Below, one piece after another: positions 48,003 through 57,697 of a DNA stretch of 64,000 nt (the stretch's first letter is position 1; each line of letters opens with the position of its first letter). This DNA comes from Parasponia andersonii (Eukaryota > Streptophyta > Magnoliopsida > Rosales > Cannabaceae). The stretch is taken from the NCBI GenBank assembly GCA_002914805.1, contig JXTB01000091.1:1029483-1093482 (forward strand), in the 5' to 3' direction. The notes under the pieces are model-generated. The model made no database searches. It saw only the letters and a list, made by a program, of their open reading frames with translations, and was not told the origin of the DNA. Made by a program: the position numbers and the translations under genes.

Positions 48003-48242
48003 ACAAGTAGTACTAGAGCTTAGTTTGGTTGAGATCTTTGGGTTTAATCAAGGAAAAAGAGGATCAAGAGTGGAACAAGAAAATTAAAAATGGCAGGAGA
48101 ACTAGTGGTGTGCATAATTTGGCTTCTAAAAGTCACAAAAGTACAATATTTATGCAAGTTATTGTAAGGGAAAAAAAGAAGTCAATGGGAATTTGATTTT
48201 GGTTGCGACTTTAATTCATTCCATAGAGGTACTTATTTATAC

Positions 48243-50888
48243 TGTTACGAACGAAAATCTAAAACCGTGACTTTTGGTAATTTTAAGTAAAAATAAAATA
48301 AAATATTAATTTTACAGAATTTAAGAGAATTCATGTATTAGATAATTTCATTTTGATCTTCAAATCATTATAAATTTCATAATCATTAAAACTCATGTTA
48401 GTTTTAATTTTATATAAAAGAAATATTCATCAAAGTATAAGAAAATTTCTAACAATCTCTTTTAAAACTTTTTGAGAAATTATAAACTTCAATAAATTGA
48501 GTTTAACTAAAATATTTAGTTCAATATCCAAAATGTATTACATAAAATCATTTGTTGTTTTAAATACTCAATTAAACAACAAAATCATCCTCATACATCC
48601 ACTTACTAATTTTGGCTAAATAACTGAACAAGGAAAGAAGTATAACAGAGTACGAATACCTACCAAGGATTAGGAGTAGAATAAAATACACAAACTTCAT
48701 AGGTTGTTTATCCATCAAGACAACTACCTTAGTTAGACAAATTACCTTAGTTAGACAAACACCTAAAAGTGGGAGAAGTAAGGGGGTGGAGATGAGCATT
48801 CATATGCTCAGTAGAAATTCAATTACCTTTTTGAATAGATGCAATTTTACCAAACCTGCATGGTTAATACTTTCTCAAAAATCCATTTAAAAACCAGATA
48901 TATAAAATAGTTAGTATTCAGAATAATCACATATTCAAAACTAAAATCAAAAGCACATGTTTGTACATATTATAATCAACCAAGTATATGAGTGAGCTCT
49001 TATCCTCCCATCACGGCCCTGTAATACCTCTGTAGCAGAGGTACCCAGTATCCTGACACTACCCGTAGGTGTATTAACTAAAAACCTACGCAAGGGCATG
49101 AGTCTTTTACCTAGTGCTGTAACAACTTGCCAACGATCTAAACTACCATGATGCAATAATGAAACTTAAGTGTATGATCTTGTGGTATGTATAACATGTA
49201 ATTGTTTACAATAACCATGCATCCATGAATCAAATCATATTTTAAAAATTCAACTTGGCATTATTCTGGGATTTACTGTAATATGAGCAGCATATTTCTA
49301 TTTTACCTCATAATCACAATATAAAAATATTAAAATAATCCACACAGTCCAATCCCAATATAATCTAATAATTTTCAACGATTGTCAAACCATCGTGAGA
49401 TGACAATTTTTCATAAATAAACTTTAATGAAATTATAAATCAAATAGATATAAAATAAGGTAATTGAACCCCTACATTGATATGGTAGCAATACCAAGCT
49501 AACGACGCTCAAAGAAACTCTCGTTGGTCACTCGGGTGTTCAAATGACACTTTAGGGATTTAGGTAAGTCCACTTCAAAAAGTGACTTTTCCACCAGACC
49601 TTCAAATGGAGAAACAAAAGTCACCACTGAATTCAAAACACCCAAAAATATTAGGTTAGATATATATTTTACCAAAAATAAGTCCCAGTACGGAACCAAC
49701 CTGTGGCACACAAAACGGTGCGATTTGTGCCACGAAATTCTAATTTTCGTTCAATAACGAAGCATAGTCGTATTTTATATCAAAATTCATGTCTCGACCT
49801 CACAGAGTCCAAATTCAAAATCAGAACTCAGTTTCGAGGTCCCTAGCATCAATTAAGCCCAAAAATCCGAGAATTACAAAAATGTCTCTTGTTGGAATTA
49901 ATACGAAAAAGTCCAATTTTTCCAAAGTATTTAGCAAAATATCATCTTTGCTGATTATTTGCAAGAATATCACTTTGCTAAAATATTATAGAAAATATCA
50001 ATAAAATAATTATTTAAGAAAATAATATTTTCAAAAATATTTTAAAAAAACAATATCAACTTCACTAACCATTTGTTAAAATGTCATTTTTGCAATTATA
50101 TTTCGAAAAATAACAATTTTCTAATCTCAGCCCAAGGCCCAAATAACATACTCTACTCTAGTCCTACACTATTCAGTTTATAAAAATATCACTTTTGTTC
50201 TAACTTAGAAAAATACCATTTTTTAAATTAGAAAATTAACGCATTTCTAGATATCATTTTAACTTTTACCAACCGTAATTGTTCATGATTTTTACCCATC
50301 TTTCACCTCATATATTTACCTCGGGTAAAATAATTATCTAACTAAAAATTTACGAAAATATCACTTTTTTTACTTAGTTAGTAAAAACAATAAAAGTGGT
50401 AAAAACTCACTAGAAATGAATTTTGACGAGGAACTACTTAGAGTTGATTGGTAACGATGAGACGAGACTCCACTTGTTGGAGGTGTTGAAAACGGAGGTC
50501 GGACGGTACTCTGGTAGCTAAAAAACCTTGTCGGAGGAGAAATCTTTGCAGGATCGTTACGGCTTCGTCCGACGTCGAAACGAGGCGGGATCGGTAGCTT
50601 TGGATTCATTTTTGAAAGCTCTTCGATGTAGGCTGGCGCATCGACTGAGGCAGATGGCAGTGTGGTGGCTGAAGGTAGCAGTAGATCCGGCATTTTCTCT
50701 GTCTTCCTAAGGGCTTTATTTGATAGAATTTGAAAATTCTGAAGTCCTTTTATATAATTAAGGGATACCGTAGCACTTCAATATAATATTCAGATATTTT
50801 GAATATTTTATTCCGTAAATCAATAATTACAATTATGTCATTAGTTCTAAAAAGTCCAAAATACTCTTAAAATTTATCAGATTTTACA
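48243..50888 (-). mobile_element. Solo LTR (2646 bp) of a Tekay-related family, inserted in the reduced LTR element
   Basis: The left edge is TGTTACGAACG and the right edge TCAGATTTTACA. A perfect 5-bp duplication TATAC flanks it (48238-48242 and 50889-50893). In reverse orientation it shares with the 9032 and 32422 LTR families the tract CATCACGGCCCTGTAATACC, the nearby CAGAGGTACCCAG, the GGTAATTGAACCCCTACAT phrase and the terminal CCAAAATACTCTTAAAA. The last matches the LTR start of that group. No internal region accompanies it. The minus-strand open frame at 50370-50693 is inside the LTR. Confidence 0.85.
48793..48810. repeat. Short inverted repeat inside the solo LTR
   Basis: TGAGCAT and ATGCTCA face each other across a 4-base spacer. 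A diverged version occurs at the matching place in the 9032 solo LTR (near 9452). A related GTATGCTCACC lies in the LTRs at about 34024 and 40906. The conservation across families suggests an LTR signal; its role is unknown. Confidence 0.45.
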
Positions 50889-51077
50889 TATACAATATAG
50901 AGAAGCTGATAGTGACATGAGTTTCATAGAAAATGATAGAGTTGGCTGTGTTGCGATTATCAATTTTGGGTTTGGTAAATAGTGTAAAGATGGAATTACC
51001 AAAACTATGGCATATCAATAGTTTTGAAGTGGATTAACCTTGGAACACTTGATATAGAAGGGTATACTTGTAAGAAC

Positions 51078-51970
51078 CATGGATTAAAAGGTCACAACAT
51101 TTGTCGACAGTTTCACAACAATATTCGTATTTTGAAGTCTCGACATCGATATGGAGTGAAAAGATATTTTTTTCTATGTATCTATGAAATATCTATAAAT
51201 GTCAATAATATCGAGGATATGTCGATAATATCGAAGATATGTCGATATTGGTAAAATGTCGGTAAAAAATGAGCTAATATTGCGATATTTATGAACATTG
51301 TTGTGACAGTTTTATTGATATTTTAAAATGTCGAAGTTTTTTCTAAGTCTCTTTTTTTTTTTTCTTTTTTTGATAGAAAATGGTAGTAAAGAATACAAAA
51401 ATAAATCATAGTTCTCTCTCTACAGTTTATCGAAAAAGTTTTGGAATGACTTGTATTCAATGAAAATATTTGCACTACTTATATTTATTATTTTGGAATC
51501 TCTACAAAGGACTCTCATCACCTTTGAAAGAAATTTTGGAGCAAGACAAATATTTCTTTTATAACTTTCAATCTCATTGAAATTTGTTTTGGTATTGAAT
51601 ACATTTGAATTGTTCTATACTATCAATAATTTTTATTTATTTTCAATGTAATTTAAAACTAATTGTAATTTGTAAGATATTTATATGAGATATATTAGAT
51701 AAAATAGTGTGATATATATTCTGATTTTAAAATTGTTCCATGAAATAAAATTCGATCTCTTTTCTATTATATCGTATATTTTATTGTCTTATAAAGTACA
51801 AACAAGTTTTATTTTTTTAATAAAAACTTGTGTTTGTTTTTGTATTTTTAGAGTTTTCCTTGAAAATTGTGAGTTTTAAAAAAAACTTTTAGTATTTCTC
51901 ATAATATTTTTGACAATATCTGTAAAATAGAATCTAGACATCAACATCGACACTATCATTTTAATCCTTG
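51078..51970. mobile_element. hAT-like non-autonomous DNA element, copy B (893 bp)
   Basis: The left end is CATGGATTAAAAGGTC. The inverted right end is CAAGGATTAAAATGAT. The flanking 8-mers are GTAAGAAC (51070-51077) and ATAAGAAC (51971-51978), matching at seven of eight positions. The interior matches copy A at 24850-25845, including the TATTCGTATTTTGAA stretch, the run of TATCGA words and the CCTTGAAAATT region. It has no transposase. It sits inside the internal part of the reduced LTR element. Confidence 0.75.
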
Positions 51971-52307
51971 ATAAGAACATAGGAACTCTTGAGTTTGTAT
52001 AGATGGAGTTTCAGAAATTCAAAGGAAGTGTAATGCAAGATGGCTTGAATATTGATTGGGATAGTAATGGATATAATGAGAGAAGAGACTCATGTTGCAG
52101 AGAATTTTAAGAAATAGTAAAGCCGGTCACAGAAGATTCTTTAGAGTATTCAGTTCAATGGAGAACTTTCAACTGGTGAGTTCAAAGTAAGAATAGACTC
52201 TGATGATTAACGGTGCAAACCAATCATTTAAGTATAGTAGAGAGTAATTTGTACTAGTGGAGATAGCAAGAACTAAGGAATTAAATTTAATATCAGAGGG
52301 GGAGAAT

Positions 52308-52921
52308 TGTGGGGTGGCTCTTAAATTCTTAGGAGTCCTAAGTGAATAGAACTCTTGGTGGCTTACTTAAGTAGAGTCTAGGGAAAGACTTTCAAGTAAT
52401 ATGTAATTCTATTGATTAGTGCTATGAGTTAATTTAGTAAGAATAGGAATCTAGTCTATTTATTCTTCTAAATTTAGGTACACTCTTTTATAAAGGCAAG
52501 GAAGCCAAAAAAAAAACTCTTCTAAATATAGTACTCTCTTGTTTAAAGGTGAAGGAGCCAAAGAAAAAACAATAGAGCTTATGGGAGAGTTAGAGAGAGA
52601 AATAATGTAAGTGGGTGATTGAGGGCTTTTGAGTTTTTTGGGATAGTAAAAGTTAAAAACATAATTATGGGCTTATGGAGTTTTGGATTAGTGAAAATAG
52701 AAATGTATTTATGGACTTTTGGGTACTTTCAAGTAAACAAAAACTAAACAAAAACTATAGAGCGTAAATTATTCTCTTTCTTCCAGTAAACTTAAGCTAC
52801 AATTAATAGTTGAACTGTGTTAAATGTTTGTTTTTTTTTATTTCTTATGTGTATGCTATTAGATCTAAATTTATTTTAGAATTAAGGTTAATATTGTCTT
52901 CTCGATCGTGTGGGCATTACA
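52308..52921 (+). repeat. 3' LTR of the reduced LTR element (614 bp)
   Basis: It starts right after a polypurine tract and ends GGGCATTACA, followed by host sequence ATCTTAACCC. It aligns with 47389-48002 along its whole length, with equal length but many substitutions. Confidence 0.72.
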
Positions 52922-53357
52922 ATCTTAACCCTTCAAGGAATGAAAAATGAAATGTAGACAAATAAAGTGATATCGGCTCCAATTCCGTGGTCACGATCGA
53001 CAGTCCTTAGAACATTGATTACTTATCCATTCAGCTACAGCTAAACATTCATGTATACTTTATCCGCATCTCAGTCACCAAAATTCAATGAATCCAAGTA
53101 AATTTTGAATTATTTCCAGTTAGATAAGATCAAAAACCAAATGTTGAAACTTCTTCTCTTTCTCTTTAACTTTTCTCCTTGATTGTCTCGGCTAATTATT
53201 GTGACTTTTATTCTACTGCATGGTTTTCGTCGTCTGTCTACCTAAATATATATGTAATTTCTCTTGAGCCACGATGCCTATCCCAATCTTGGTGCATAAC
53301 ACATTACGCCTATAAAATGGCAATTAACTCGTCTAACTTCAGTCATAAGTGGACAAA
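52922..53357 (+). promoter_or_regulatory. Upstream region of the alpha-amylase locus
   Basis: TATAAAA at 53311-53317 is well placed for a start site shortly before the ATG at 53358, although the leader would be short. TATCCAT at 53024-53030 resembles the TATCCA element known from sugar- and gibberellin-controlled alpha-amylase promoters. The upstream edge of this region is the end of the reduced LTR element, so the promoter space is only about 430 bases. Confidence 0.4.
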
Positions 53358-54861
53358 ATGAAGTATCAAATTTCACTCGGCTTTTTATGCCTCTTTATCT
53401 TCCTCCCTTCCTTCACTACTCCAACAATATTATTTCAGGTACATACTAGCATTACACCACAGTGGTCTATATGATTGTAGCTAAATTAACAATAATATAA
53501 CAGGGATTTTAATTGGGCGTCAAATGAAAGCAGAGGATGGTATAATTCCCTAAAAAAACAACATTCCTGATCTTGCCAACGTTGGAATAACTCATGTTTG
53601 GCTTCCCCCTCCCTCTCACTCTGCTGCAGATCAAGGTAAACTCTTATACTACCATCGTATGCACACAAACACAAACATATATGTATATATATTCATATAT
53701 AAATTGTCATATTTCTAGACTTGCCATGTTTCCTCTATCAATTAGCCGAGTGGAGAGACTTTAAAACTTTTCTTATACAAAAAATTTTCAGGTTACTTAC
53801 CGGGAAGGCTATACGATCTCAACGCATCAAAATATGGAACTCAAGAAGAACTAAAGTCACTCATTGCCGCTTTACGCGAGAAGGGAATCAAAGCCACAGC
53901 TGACATAGTACTAAACCACAGGTTAGCCGAGAAGCGAGACAACAGAGGAATACTACGCATCTTCGAAGGTGGAACTCCGGACTCTCGCCTTGACTGGGGC
54001 CCGTCATTCATCTGCAAAGACGACACCGAATTCTCCGACGGCACGGGGAATCCGGACACGGGGGATAGCTGGGGAGGAGTACCGGACATCGACCACCTCA
54101 ATCCACAAGTACAAAAAGAGTTATCCGAATGGATTAATTGGTTGAAAACCGAAATCGGATTCGTGGGATGGAGATTTGACATGGTTAGAGGGTACGCCGC
54201 CAACATCACCAAGATTTACATGGAGCAAACGACACCGGAATTCGCGGTAGGAGAGAAATGGGATCGGAATGAGTTCTCCTTAGGGGTGGATGGAAAACCT
54301 GCCGCTGATCAGGACCACCATCGTCGTTTGCTGGTTGATTGGGTCGAGGCTGCTGGTGGCAGCGTCACTGCGTTTGATTTTACCACAAAGGGTATCCTAC
54401 AAGCCGCGGTTTTGGGCGAGTTTTGGCGGTTGAAGGAATGATTGGAATAAAGCCTGAAAACGCAGTGACGTTTATTGACAACCATGACACTTGGTCTCAA
54501 AAGCTTTGGCCTTTTCCGGAAGATAAAATCATGCTTGGTTATGTACATATATCATAAGATTGCTAATATGTTTCTTTTTTCCCTTTTTATTTTCTTGGTG
54601 CAGTTCTATGATCATCTTTTTATTATTAAGAGGGAGCTAATGGAGCCGATAAGAGAGGTGACTGCCATTAGGAAAAGGAACGGCATCAATAGCAGAAGCA
54701 CAGTGAATATATTAGCCGCGGAAGCTAATCTTTATATGGCTAGAATTGATGACAAGCTTATTATTAAGATTGGGTCAAAGGGTGATTTGGGGAATATTTT
54801 GCCCCCAGATTACAAGCTTGCTTACTCAGGGGAAGATTTCGCTGTGTGGGAGAAAAAGTGA
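53358..54861 (+). pseudogene. Secretory alpha-amylase (GH13), probably a pseudogene
   Basis: The first exon (53358-53438) encodes MKYQISLGFLCLFIFL..., a signal peptide, ending ILFQ. The next exon (from 53504) resumes the family text near GFNWASNESRGWYNSL but is out of frame at two T/A runs. The main exon from about 53792 reads [20 protein letters not shown] through the four GH13 motifs: [17 protein letters not shown] (nucleophile Asp), FAVGEKW (acid Glu) and FIDNHDT. Between WRLKE and MIGIKPE about seven residues of the usual loop and the frame are lost. After IMLGY the next exon starts at FYDHLF, without the usual AYILTHPGTPCI. The C-terminal barrel part ends DFAVWEKK with TGA at 54859. The family cleaves alpha-1,4-glucans of starch. 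With several frame breaks and missing segments it is unlikely to make an active enzyme, unless some are assembly errors. Confidence 0.85.
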
Positions 54862-55116
54862 TTAGTTAGAAAGGCTCGAACGGTTTGGTTGGTGCGATAA
54901 AGCCAAACCAATGGAGATAAATAAATAGATGAACAATAAAATAAATTAAGGAGCCACAATATATGAAGGTTGGTCATGGATGTAATGTATCTTTTGGATA
55001 ATAATAAAAGGAACGAAATTTATAATTTAAAATTTGATCAGATGCAATGCAACAGCTAGCATATGTTCATCATGATCTCTCTCTTCTTCTTTCTTTTTTT
55101 CTTTTTAAATAGAAAG
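54862..55116. other. 3' flank of the amylase locus
   Basis: This short AT-rich flank includes AATAATAAAAG near 55000, a plausible polyadenylation signal. The CT-rich run at 55078-55105 leads to the GAAAG target site of the solo LTR. Confidence 0.4.
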
Positions 55117-55797
55117 TGTTGATGGAGGTTTTATCAACAATAAATTTAGAAAAAATCAAGAGATGTGGCTTGTGCGAATTGAGTTAATAATCAAAGCAAA
55201 TAAGGAGAGAGGATTTTATAGTGGTTCAGCCCCGAAAAAGATGAGCTTACGTCCACTGTTTTTCTACTATTTTATGAAGAATTATGAACACTCAAGGTTA
55301 CAATGTCTCGTCTGGAGATTGGAAAAACTGAAGAGCAATTGGAATACTCAAAACTTGCTTACCTTCAGAACATTGAGTCCCCTTTATATAGGTAAAGGTA
55401 ACCCTATGTCCCTAGAATCCTAATTGTATAAACGGGTAACTATACAATTGGGTAACGTAAATTAAGTAACAACATAATTGGATAACCATTCAAAACGGAT
55501 AACTAGTTGAAAATAGGAAACTTCTGTTTCCCTTTCCTTGTAGGTTTCCTGTTTGACATAGCATATACTTCTGTTTCCCTTTTCTTGTAGGTTTCCCACC
55601 ACCTATACAGAAAGAAACGCACATACTTATGCAAAAAGAGACTTCACAGAGAAGGTCGCAGATAACCTATGGAAGAGATCGCACATAACTATCACGGAGG
55701 AGGTCGCATATAACCTGTGGAAGAGGTCGCATATAACCATCACGGAGGAGGTCGAACTTAACCCTTATGCGACCTTAGGATTTTAGACCGCACAACA
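55117..55797 (-). mobile_element. Solo LTR of the Tat family (681 bp) with perfect GAAAG duplication
   Basis: It begins TGTTGATGGAGG and ends GACCGCACAACA on the plus strand. GAAAG stands directly on both sides (55112-55116 and 55798-55802). It differs from the visible 283 bases of the LTR at 63718 by only about four changes, so it is from the same young subfamily. The duplication shows an original insertion, and no internal region remains, so it arose by recombination between the two LTRs of one element. It lies about 250 bases past the amylase stop. Confidence 0.93.
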
Positions 55798-55802
55798 GAA
55801 AG

Positions 55803-56799
55803 TAGAATCATTATATTTTTGAACCACCTTTCATAAAGATAATTTTGGTAGTAATTTTGTTCTTTGAGCCAAAAACACCACTAATCCTGCTACCGATTCC
55901 AGGAGCGATGTAAGACTGGGTCTAGTGCTTAGACTGAACAAATAACCCAAAAAAAACTAATCCACCCTAACTCCTCAGTGCCACATCATCATCTCGTGGA
56001 ATTCCGGTTCAAACTGAATAATTTGAGTTCAATTATAGTTTATTCATTTGGGTTCAGCCCAGCCCTTATACTTTCTTTAAAAACACAAATGTTTAGTAGT
56101 ACTCTAAAGGCCCGCCAAAAAAAAAATGTTTTTTAAAGAATTCAAGAGAAATGTAAGCTGAGTAGCAGTTTTGGAGAATTTTGTCATATTCATAGCAATT
56201 TTGGCAGTTTTTGCAAAGAACATTGCTACAAACTAATGCAATTTTCTACAACTGCTATTCAGGGGGAAAAAAATATCGTTTCTTACTTAGTATAAAACAC
56301 CCATACCCGATAGAAACCTAAAAATCAAGCCTATGTTCAACCCTACTGTACATTGTTTGAAGTCGAGTAGGGCCTGGTATATATAGACTAAATTAGCTAG
56401 ATTATCACTTTTTAAAAAATAAAATAAAATAAAATTCTGAGAGATTGATAATTTTTGGCCCTTCTAATTATTGAACTTCATAAGCTTATTCATGAGGTTA
56501 ATTAGAAAAAAATATTTAGTGAGGTTAATTATTCATGAGCTTATTCATCAGGTTAATCATTTTTGGCCATTCTACTATTCTTCCACAAGAAAAAAACGTT
56601 ATATTTAGCTCATGCCCCTAAAATTTGTTGTTATTACCTAACTAAATCAAAGCTTAAAAACCAGTAACTATGTAAGGGCCTGAATATGTATGTGGAAGAT
56701 TTTCGCAAAGTTGTCCTTGAGAAGACATATCTTGGACAAAGTTTCTTTCAAAAGATCAACTGATCAGGGCAATACAGTTTCAAAGGTATTATTTCCTAC
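55803..56799. other. Spacer between the solo LTR and the Tekay fragment
   Basis: About 1 kb of AT-rich sequence. No gene or complete element was recognised. A short duplicated phrase GAGGTTAATTAGAAAAAA / GAGGTTAATTATTCATGAGC lies near 56493-56540. Confidence 0.5.
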
Positions 56800-57315
56800 A
56801 AAAGTGTAAACAAATCCTGTCATAACTAGAAATTCAAAGTCGTGACTTTTGGTAACATATTTTCTCAACATTGATACATGGAATACATCATGCTCACCTG
56901 ATAATACAGGAAGTAGTGCTAATATATACGCCAGATCACCCATTCACTCTAATCTTTCGAAAGGTCCGATGAAATGAGGATTTAGCTTATCCTTCAATCC
57001 GAATCTCATCACTTATCTCATAGGTGCTACTTTCAAAAAGACCATATCTCTAACTGTAAATTCCAAAGGCTTTCTTATTTTATTTGCATAACTTTTCTGT
57101 CGACTTTGTATTATTCTCGTACATTGTTGGATCTTATCAATCACCTCAGCTAGATTTTGTACAATGTCCGGACCTATCAACTTTCGTTCTCCTATTTCAT
57201 CCCAATGTACAGATCTATATTTCCTTCTATATAGAGCCTCATATGGCATTATTCCAATTGTGATTTGAAAACTATTATTATAAAAAAAACTCTACTAAAG
57301 GCAAGAATTTATCTT
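56800..57315 (-). mobile_element. Tekay/Del-type gypsy fragment (integrase C-terminal part)
   Basis: The minus strand reads typical integrase tail text: [62 protein letters not shown] and EHDVFHVSMLRKY. No gag, protease or reverse transcriptase is attached. The coding match stops abruptly near 57315, where sequence of the neighbouring Tat copy starts. It is a broken remnant of a family distinct from the 32422 element. Confidence 0.82.
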
Positions 57316-57697
57316 AAGAGGCTTAGAAATCGATCACACAAGCTTAGTTACTTTTCTGTTCGAGGAGGGAAATTGCGTAATACGACATGCTGAGGCATGA
57401 AGCGAGGAGAAAATCCTAGGATTTTAAGGAGATTCAGATACGTCGATGAAGTGATATTTAGACACTTCGATGATCTAAAACCCTATCTCCTCTGAATGGA
57501 CGTTTGCAAAGTCCCTTAGGAAATAAGTAGGAGATAACTCTAATTCCACTGCCCCCCTAGTTTTATGGTGTCAGAAAACTGCCATAAAACTATAAATGAA
57601 GAATAGCCGAAGTAATAACCGAGTTGAAGTAATAGCCGAAGAAGTATTATTAAATATTAATGAAGATACAATAGGCTGTTGAAGATATCATGAAGAT

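Larger units (their letters stand above)
47389..52921 (+). mobile_element. Old, reduced LTR retroelement with two nested insertions
   Basis: Two related repeats of exactly 614 bases lie at 47389-48002 and 52308-52921. The first starts TGTTGGGTGG and the second TGTGGGGTGG; both end ATTACA. After the first, AGTAGTACTAGAGC resembles the initiator-methionine primer site TGGTATCAGAGC. Before the second, AGAGGGGGAGAAT is a polypurine tract. This gives a plus-strand LTR element. Its own internal part is only about 0.77 kb once the solo LTR (48243-50888) and the hAT-like element (51078-51970) are removed, and no pol domain is visible. It is therefore a reduced or non-autonomous element, perhaps Copia-like. 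The LTRs are strongly diverged by eye (about one in five), so this is the oldest layer of the nest. I see no matching target duplication. Confidence 0.72.

Noticed and set aside
50370-50693. Proline- and serine-rich minus-strand frame
   Set aside because: It falls within the 2646-bp solo LTR bounded by TATAC duplications; no protein family was recognised.
47389-52921. A 5-bp target duplication for the outer LTR element
   Set aside because: TTTCA before and ATCTT after do not match, so I do not claim one.
55117-55797. Reading this LTR as the 3' LTR of the right Tat copy
   Set aside because: It has its own perfect GAAAG duplication on both sides, and about 1.5 kb including a Tekay fragment separates it from the Tat internal region.
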